A stretch of 40,067 bases of DNA, from assembly GCA_964496595.1 (NCBI GenBank), contig CAZCAI010000021.1, forward strand, positions 1 to 40,067, read 5' to 3'. The position numbers and the translations under genes were made by a program. Each line of letters begins with the position of its first letter. The stretch's first letter is position 1. Of this stretch, positions 34,689-40,067 are shown piece after piece. This DNA is from JAAAOZ01 sp964496595. GTDB taxonomy: Bacteria; Chloroflexota; Anaerolineae; B4-G1; SLSP01. The notes under the pieces were generated by a model. The model searched no databases. It was not told the origin of the DNA and was given only the letters and a program-made list of their open reading frames with translations.

Positions 34689-37600
34689 ACACGAAACGAT
34701 TCAATGTCATATCACTGGGATTAGGAACACTGATCATCATCGGCTTGTATCTGACCAGCCTCTATAACTTTCTCCTCTTCCATACCCTGGTCGAAATTTT
34801 CAGCATCGTCATCGCCTATAGCATCTTTGTCCTGGCGTGGAACTCCGAGCGCTGGATCGACAACAACTACCTGCTCTTCGTCGGGATCGCTTATCTCTTT
34901 GTGGGCGGGGTGGATCTTCTCCACACCTTCACCTACAAGGGCCTCCAGATATTCCCCAATTACGGCGCCGACCTCCCCACCCAGCTCTGGATCGCGGCCC
35001 GCTATCTGCAGGCCATCACGCTCCTCATCGCGCCCTTTCTTATGCATCGCAAGCTCAAGCCGTATTGGGTTCTCTTGGGATATGGGATCGTCACGACGTT
35101 GCTGGCGGCGAGTATCTTTGGCGGGATCTTCCCCACCTGCTACATCGAAGGCGTGGGGCTGACGCCGTTCAAGAAGATCAGCGAGTATATCATCTCCCTG
35201 ATCCTGGGCCTCGCGATCTGGACGCTATGGCGCGAGAAGCATCACTTCGACCGGCGCGTGCTCCGCTGGCTGATCCTCTCCTTAGTCTTCACCATCGTCT
35301 CCGAGCTGGCCTTCACCTTCTACATCGGCGTCTACGATTTTTCCAACATGGTCGGCCATTACTTCAAGATCATCGCCTTCTACTTAATTTACAGAGCGCT
35401 GATCCAAACCGGCATCCGCGACCCCTACGCGCTGATGTTCCGCGACCTGGCTCAGAGCCGCGAGCATTTGCGCCAGGAGCGCGATAGAACCCAACGCTAC
35501 CTGGATGTGGCCGGCGCGCTGATCGTCGCCTTGGATACAAAGGGCCGCGTGACGCTGATCAACAGCGCCGGACGCGAATTGCTGGACTATCCGGCAGAAA
35601 ACAAGGAGGAAATTCTAGGACAATCCTGGATCGATCACATTGTAGCGCCGCAAGACCGCGTCGCGACCGAGGCCGCCTTCACGCAACTAATGCGCGGCAA
35701 CGTAGACGCCGTGCAACACTTTGAGAATGCCATCATCACCCGCGAGGGCGAAGAGCGCATGATTTTGTGGCACAACACGATTATACACAATGAGGCCGGC
35801 GAGATCACCGGCACGCTCAGCTCCGGGCAGGATGTCACCGAGCGCCATCGCGCCGAGGAGAGGATCGCATGGGAGGCCAGCGTCAACGCCGCGATGGCCG
35901 AGCTGGCTAAGGCGATGATCACGACGGCGGATCTAAACGAGATCACCGCGCTCGTGTTAGAAAAAGCGCGCCATCTCACCGACAGCACCTTCGGCTTTGT
36001 TGGCTACATCGACCCACAGACGGGCCATCTAATCTCCCCCACTCTGACCCAGGGCATCTGGGAGAGTTGCCAGGTGCCCAATAAAACCTTCGTCTTTGAG
36101 GAATTCGGCGGCCTGTGGGGCTGGGTCTTGGAGCATCGTGAGCCGATCTTGACCAACACCCCCAGCGATGATCCGCGCTCCGGCGGCGTACCGATAGGCC
36201 ACATTCCCATCGAGCGCTTTCTCTCCGCCCCGGCGATGATCGGCAGCACGTTGATGGGCCAAATCGCGTTGGCCAACCCTGGCCGCGATTACACCGCGCG
36301 CGATCTGAGCGCGCTGGAGCGATTGGCCTCACTCTACGCGCTGGCCGTCCAGCGCAGCCGATCAGAGGCGGCGCTTCGGGAATCGGAACAGCGCTATCGG
36401 ATGCTCTTCGAGAGCGCCGCCGATGCGGTCTTCCTCCAAGATTTGGAGGGCAACTTCTTAGACGTCAATCAAGTTGCGTGCCAGCGCCTGGGCTACCCGC
36501 GCGAGCAACTGCTCACGATGTCGCTGTTCGATATTGATTCTCCGGCCTATGCTGAAAAAGCTCCGGAGCGGATGGAGACGATCCGACAGGAAGGCGCGCT
36601 GGTCTTCGAGACCGAGCACGTCACGCGGGATGGCGCGATCATCCCCACCGAGGTAAGCAGCCGCATCATCGAATATGAAGGGCAGCCCGTCCATCTCAGC
36701 CTCGCGCGCGACATCACGGAGCGCAAAGAGGCGGAGCAACAGATTCGCCGCCAGCGAGATTTGCTGGAGAACACCATCGAATCGCTTCCCCACCCCTTCT
36801 ACGTCATCAATGCCGAAGATTACACCATCAGAATCGCCAACTCGGCGTCGGGATATGTGAACGGCGAGCGGTCGCCATGTATCACCTGCTATAAACTGAC
36901 CCACGGGAACGATGAGCCATGTAATACAGCGCAGCACCCCTGCCCTTTAAAAGAAGTACAACGCACCGGCCAGCCGGCGACCGTGGAACATATCCATTAT
37001 GATCAGGACAACCGGCCGCGGCATGTCGAAGTTCACAGCTACCCCATCTTCAACGAGGACGGCGACGTGCATCAGGTGATCGAATACACGTTGGACATCA
37101 CCGAGCGCAAGGCCGCGGAGGAGGCGCTGCGGGAGGCCAAAGAGGCCGCCGAGGCCGCGAATCGCTCCAAGAGCATCTTCCTGGCCAATATGAGCCACGA
37201 ACTTCGCACCCCCCTCAACGCGATCTTAGGCTTTTCGCAGTTGATGGCCCGCGATATGCGCTTGGAGGCCGAACAGCAGGAGAATTTGGACATCATCAGC
37301 CAGAGCGGCGAGCATCTGCTGGCGCTGATCAACGATGTGTTGACGATGTCGAAGATCGAGGCGGGGCGCATCATTCTCACTCCAAAGAGCTTCGATCTCT
37401 TCCGGCTGCTCAGCGCCCTGGAGGAGATGTTCACCTTGCGCGCGCAGGAGAAAGAGCTGGCGCTTATCTTCGATTATGGCGAGGATGTGCCGCGCTACAT
37501 CCGCACCGACGAGAATAAGCTCCGCCAGGTGTTGATCAATCTGCTCAGCAACGCAGTCAAATTCACCTCAGAGGGCGGCGTGACCCTGCGCATCGCAACC

Positions 37601-38656
37601 AGGCCCCTAAAGGCGGCGCCGACGCAGCCGCTTTCGGCGTCAGAGTCTCAGGAGGCGCTTTCGCCAGGGATGCGGCAGGACAAAATACGCCTCTACTTCG
37701 AGGTGGAGGACACTGGCGTGGGCATCGCGGCGGACGAGATCGATAAACTCTTCGACCCTTTCGCTCAGACGCAGAGCGGACAGGCCGCGCAGGAGGGCAC
37801 CGGCCTGGGCCTGGTGATCAGCCAGAAATTCATCCACTTGCTGGGCGGCGAACTCAAAGCGATCAGCGTCGTCGGGCAGGGCAGCCTCTTCAAATTCTCC
37901 ATCGTGGTGCAGCCGACCTCGGTTGATACGGTCGAATCGAAGCGCCGCCGGCAAGTCGCGGGGCTGGCGCCGGATCAGCCGACCTATCGCCTCCTGATCG
38001 TCGAGGATCGCGACGCCAGCCGCAAGCTCCTGCTGAAGCTATTGCGTCCCCTGGGCTTCGAGTTACGCGCGGCGCGCAACGGCAAACAGGCGATTGACAT
38101 CTGGCAGAACTGGAATCCACACCTGATCCTGATGGATATGCGGATGCCGGTGATGGACGGCTACGAGGCCACGCGGCACATCAAATCCACGGCCAAAGGG
38201 CAAGCAACGGTGATCATCGCCCTCACGGCCAGCGCCTTCGAGGAAGACCGGCAGTTGATCTTATCGGAAGGCTGCGACGACTTCGTCAGCAAGCCCTTCC
38301 GGGAGTCCGAGATTTTCGATAAACTGCACCAACATTTGGGCGTAAACTTTATCTATCATGAACAGGGCAAACTGCCCAGCACATCAAGAGGGAAAGAAGA
38401 GGAAGCGGGGCTAGAACTCCCCCACACCGCCTGGGATACAGTGCCGCCGCCGCTCATCGCTCAGTTCCGCCAGGCCATCGTCCAGGCCGATTTTAACGCC
38501 ATCACCACGCTGGTGACAGAAATCAACGCCCAGGCGCCCGAACTCGCCGAGACGCTGAGTGAATTGACGTATAATTTCGAATATGACAAATTGCTGGCAC
38601 TTATTTCTATAGCGGAGAAGAAAACAGCGACCGCCAAGATGGGAGGGCAAAGATGA
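34685..38656 (+). CDS. Membrane-bound hybrid histidine kinase, MASE3-like sensor
   Basis: 1323 residues; ATG 34685 overlaps the upstream stop (ATGA) and an AGAGG is upstream. Residues about 10-250 contain seven to eight membrane helices with 'YLLFVGIAYLFVGGVDLLHTFTYKG' and 'LPTQLWIAARYLQAITLLIAPF', characteristic of MASE3. Then PAS 270-395, GAF 400-560, PAS 565-690, PAS 695-815 with Cys732-x2-Cys735, Cys746, His751 and Cys753, HisKA 'MSHELRTPLNAILGF' (His838), ATPase 935-1080 with 'LINLLSNAVKF' and 'GTGLGLVI', receiver 1100-1220 (Asp1151 in 'ILMDMRMPVMDG'). The last ~85 residues are helical ('PPPLIAQFRQAIVQADFNAI...LAETLSELTYNFEYDKLLALI'), a phosphorelay-associated tail without an obvious phospho-His. 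It is the only membrane-anchored kinase in the cluster. Confidence 0.93.
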   Translation: MNTKRFNVISLGLGTLIIIGLYLTSLYNFLLFHTLVEIFSIVIAYSIFVLAWNSERWIDNNYLLFVGIAYLFVGGVDLLHTFTYKGLQIFPNYGADLPTQLWIAARYLQAITLLIAPFLMHRKLKPYWVLLGYGIVTTLLAASIFGGIFPTCYIEGVGLTPFKKISEYIISLILGLAIWTLWREKHHFDRRVLRWLILSLVFTIVSELAFTFYIGVYDFSNMVGHYFKIIAFYLIYRALIQTGIRDPYALMFRDLAQSREHLRQERDRTQRYLDVAGALIVALDTKGRVTLINSAGRELLDYPAENKEEILGQSWIDHIVAPQDRVATEAAFTQLMRGNVDAVQHFENAIITREGEERMILWHNTIIHNEAGEITGTLSSGQDVTERHRAEERIAWEASVNAAMAELAKAMITTADLNEITALVLEKARHLTDSTFGFVGYIDPQTGHLISPTLTQGIWESCQVPNKTFVFEEFGGLWGWVLEHREPILTNTPSDDPRSGGVPIGHIPIERFLSAPAMIGSTLMGQIALANPGRDYTARDLSALERLASLYALAVQRSRSEAALRESEQRYRMLFESAADAVFLQDLEGNFLDVNQVACQRLGYPREQLLTMSLFDIDSPAYAEKAPERMETIRQEGALVFETEHVTRDGAIIPTEVSSRIIEYEGQPVHLSLARDITERKEAEQQIRRQRDLLENTIESLPHPFYVINAEDYTIRIANSASGYVNGERSPCITCYKLTHGNDEPCNTAQHPCPLKEVQRTGQPATVEHIHYDQDNRPRHVEVHSYPIFNEDGDVHQVIEYTLDITERKAAEEALREAKEAAEAANRSKSIFLANMSHELRTPLNAILGFSQLMARDMRLEAEQQENLDIISQSGEHLLALINDVLTMSKIEAGRIILTPKSFDLFRLLSALEEMFTLRAQEKELALIFDYGEDVPRYIRTDENKLRQVLINLLSNAVKFTSEGGVTLRIATRPLKAAPTQPLSASESQEALSPGMRQDKIRLYFEVEDTGVGIAADEIDKLFDPFAQTQSGQAAQEGTGLGLVISQKFIHLLGGELKAISVVGQGSLFKFSIVVQPTSVDTVESKRRRQVAGLAPDQPTYRLLIVEDRDASRKLLLKLLRPLGFELRAARNGKQAIDIWQNWNPHLILMDMRMPVMDGYEATRHIKSTAKGQATVIIALTASAFEEDRQLILSEGCDDFVSKPFRESEIFDKLHQHLGVNFIYHEQGKLPSTSRGKEEEAGLELPHTAWDTVPPPLIAQFRQAIVQADFNAITTLVTEINAQAPELAETLSELTYNFEYDKLLALISIAEKKTATAKMGGQR

Positions 38657-39942
38657 CCCGACACACATCATCCCCATATCCGGCTACGGGGAATCTACAG
38701 GTTTCCCCACAGCACGATCATCGTCCCAAAGGCAACATCCTCATCGTCGATGACACCCCGGCAAACCTGCGGCTCCTGACCCAGATGTTGGCCGAACAGA
38801 ATTTCAAGGTGCGCCCGGTGCCCAGCGGGAAATTAGCTTTGAACGCCATCCAAGCCGCGACGCCCGATCTCATCCTGTTAGACATCAAGATGCCGCAGAT
38901 GGACGGCTACGAGGTCTGCCGCCTGCTCAAGGCCGATCCGACGACGCGCGATATACCCATCATCTTCATCAGCGCGTTAGACGAGGTAGAGGACAAAATC
39001 AAGGCATTTCGGGTCGGCGGCGTCGATTATATCACCAAGCCCTTCCAATTCGAGGAGGTGCAAGCGCGCATCGAGACGCATCTGACGATTAAGCAACTCC
39101 AGAACGAACTTCAGGCCTACGCCAACGAACTGGAGGATCGCGTGGCCCAAAAGGTCAGGGAGCTGGAACAAGAGCACGCGAAGGTCATCCACGCCGGCAA
39201 GATGGCGGCCATCGGCGAGCTGGCGACCGGCGTCGCCCACGAGTTGAACCAGCCGCTCACCGCCATCACCTTTGAGGCGGATTACCTCCATCACCTGGCC
39301 GAGCATCACGGCCAGGCGGAGACGCCGCCCGATGGCGACATCTGGTCGGAGTTGCACGAGATGGGCGCGAATCTCACCGCCGACGTCGAGCGCTGCCGGC
39401 GGATCATCGATCACCTGCGCACCTTCGGGCGCGTCTCCGAGGAAGATGTCTCCCTCGTTGATCTCAACGCCCCCATCCGCGACAGCTTCATCCTGACCGA
39501 AGAACGGCTTAAACAGCACAGTGTCTTCATCCATCGCGAGTTGGCGCCCGATCTGCCGCCGATTCGGGCCAACCCCCACCGCCTGGAACAGGTCTTTCTC
39601 AACCTGGTCAACAACGCCGAGCACGCGATGGCGGAGATGGCCGCGCGCGTCACAGAGCGCTCCTCTTACCAGAAACATCTGGAGATTATAACCAGGGTAG
39701 AAGATAATCAGGTCATCGCCACCGTGCGGGATAATGGCTGTGGCATCCCCCCGGAGGCGCGGGAGAATATCTTCGAGCCGTTCTTCACCACCAAGCCGGC
39801 GGGCGAAGGCACCGGACTGGGCTTATCCATCAGCCACGAAATTGTATCTAAATATCATGGCGAGATTACCTTCGAGAGCGAGGTCGATAAGGGGACAACC
39901 TTCACCATCCGCTTTCCCATCGCAGCAGAGGGACAGAGTTAA
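38653..39942 (+). CDS. Receiver-coupled histidine kinase
   Basis: 429 residues, soluble. Receiver about 24-145 with 'ILIVDDTPANLRLL', Asp77 in 'LILLDIKMPQMDGYEV' and 'DYITKPFQFEEV'. A coiled coil (150-180) leads into 'GVAHELNQPLTAITFEADYL' (His196) and an ATPase domain 285-425 with N-box 'FLNLVNNAEHAM', G1 'DNGCGIPPEARENIFEPFF' and G2 'GEGTGLGLSI'. It is the smallest kinase of the HELNQPLTA set and lacks PAS/GAF input, so its activity is probably set by phosphorylation of the receiver, perhaps by the hybrid kinase encoded just upstream (4-bp ATGA overlap; GGGAGG six bases before the start). This would make a two-step relay; that is inference from gene order and domain order. Confidence 0.93.
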   Translation: MTRHTSSPYPATGNLQVSPQHDHRPKGNILIVDDTPANLRLLTQMLAEQNFKVRPVPSGKLALNAIQAATPDLILLDIKMPQMDGYEVCRLLKADPTTRDIPIIFISALDEVEDKIKAFRVGGVDYITKPFQFEEVQARIETHLTIKQLQNELQAYANELEDRVAQKVRELEQEHAKVIHAGKMAAIGELATGVAHELNQPLTAITFEADYLHHLAEHHGQAETPPDGDIWSELHEMGANLTADVERCRRIIDHLRTFGRVSEEDVSLVDLNAPIRDSFILTEERLKQHSVFIHRELAPDLPPIRANPHRLEQVFLNLVNNAEHAMAEMAARVTERSSYQKHLEIITRVEDNQVIATVRDNGCGIPPEARENIFEPFFTTKPAGEGTGLGLSISHEIVSKYHGEITFESEVDKGTTFTIRFPIAAEGQS

Positions 39943-40067
39943 GAATGAAGAATGAAGAATTGAGAATTGAGAATTGAGAATTGAGAATTAAGAATTAAGA
40001 ATGAAGAATTGAGAATTGAGCGCCAATTTTATTCGTCATTCGCAATTCATCATTCTAAATTCATCAT
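39943..40067. repeat. Heptad foldback repeat F (runs to the window end)
   Basis: After the kinase stop, GAATNNN heptads (GAATGAA, GAATTGA, GAATTAA) run to about 40020. A centre of roughly 15 bases precedes NNNATTC heptads from about 40032 to the edge. The arms are complementary, as in arrays A and C. Confidence 0.75.

Noticed and set aside
1..40067. rRNA, tRNA or riboswitch genes
   Set aside because: No conserved rRNA segments, tRNA cloverleaf-like sequences with TTCRANNC arms or known riboswitch cores were recognised by eye in the intergenic regions.

Overview
The window is a GC-rich bacterial scaffold with three 100-N placeholder gaps (22056-22155, 24764-24863, 30229-30328), so it comes from a draft genome or metagenome bin. 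The mix of giant PAS/GAF histidine kinases, a kaiB-kaiC pair, a CUT1 sugar transporter without its own ATPase, a divergent GroEL paralogue and intergenic heptad repeats suggests a filamentous Chloroflexota (Anaerolineae/Caldilineae-like). That placement is an inference from gene style; there is no rRNA or other marker gene here.

Left part (1-10.7 kb, all on the minus strand): a carbohydrate utilisation operon. Reading with transcription from about 10745 down to 1: a consensus sigma-70 promoter, a ROK-family regulator, a FucI/AraA-type sugar isomerase, a lipoprotein solute-binding protein, two CUT1 permeases, an IolE-like TIM-barrel isomerase/epimerase, a Gfo/Idh/MocA dehydrogenase, a GroEL paralogue that seems to lack the catalytic aspartate, and a BNR-repeat protein running off the window edge. 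The substrate cannot be deduced.

Centre and right (11.0-39.9 kb, all on the plus strand except an insertion sequence): a signalling island built around a circadian-clock-type kaiB-kaiC pair. Directly upstream of kaiB is a four-PAS protein whose C-terminus looks like the KaiA-C/RsbU-N helical bundle, giving the order PAS-kaiA-like, kaiB, kaiC. Around it lie a receiver-PAS protein with a degenerate kinase core (Tyr where the phospho-accepting His should be), four FixL/NtrB-style 'HELNQPLTA' sensor kinases, one HisKA_2/HWE-like kinase and one membrane-bound (MASE3-like) hybrid kinase with a C-terminal receiver. No DNA-binding response regulator is present. A complete-looking type IIG restriction-modification gene is embedded between two kinases by a 4-bp overlap on one side and zero spacing on the other.

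Repeats: six intergenic sites carry period-7 arrays of the form GAATNNN, most of them followed by a complementary NNNATTC arm so that the transcript could fold back. An IS3-family element (20609-22033) has inserted into one of them. The most notable candidate system is the PAS/KaiA-like-KaiB-KaiC operon with its surrounding kinases and the coupled restriction-modification gene.
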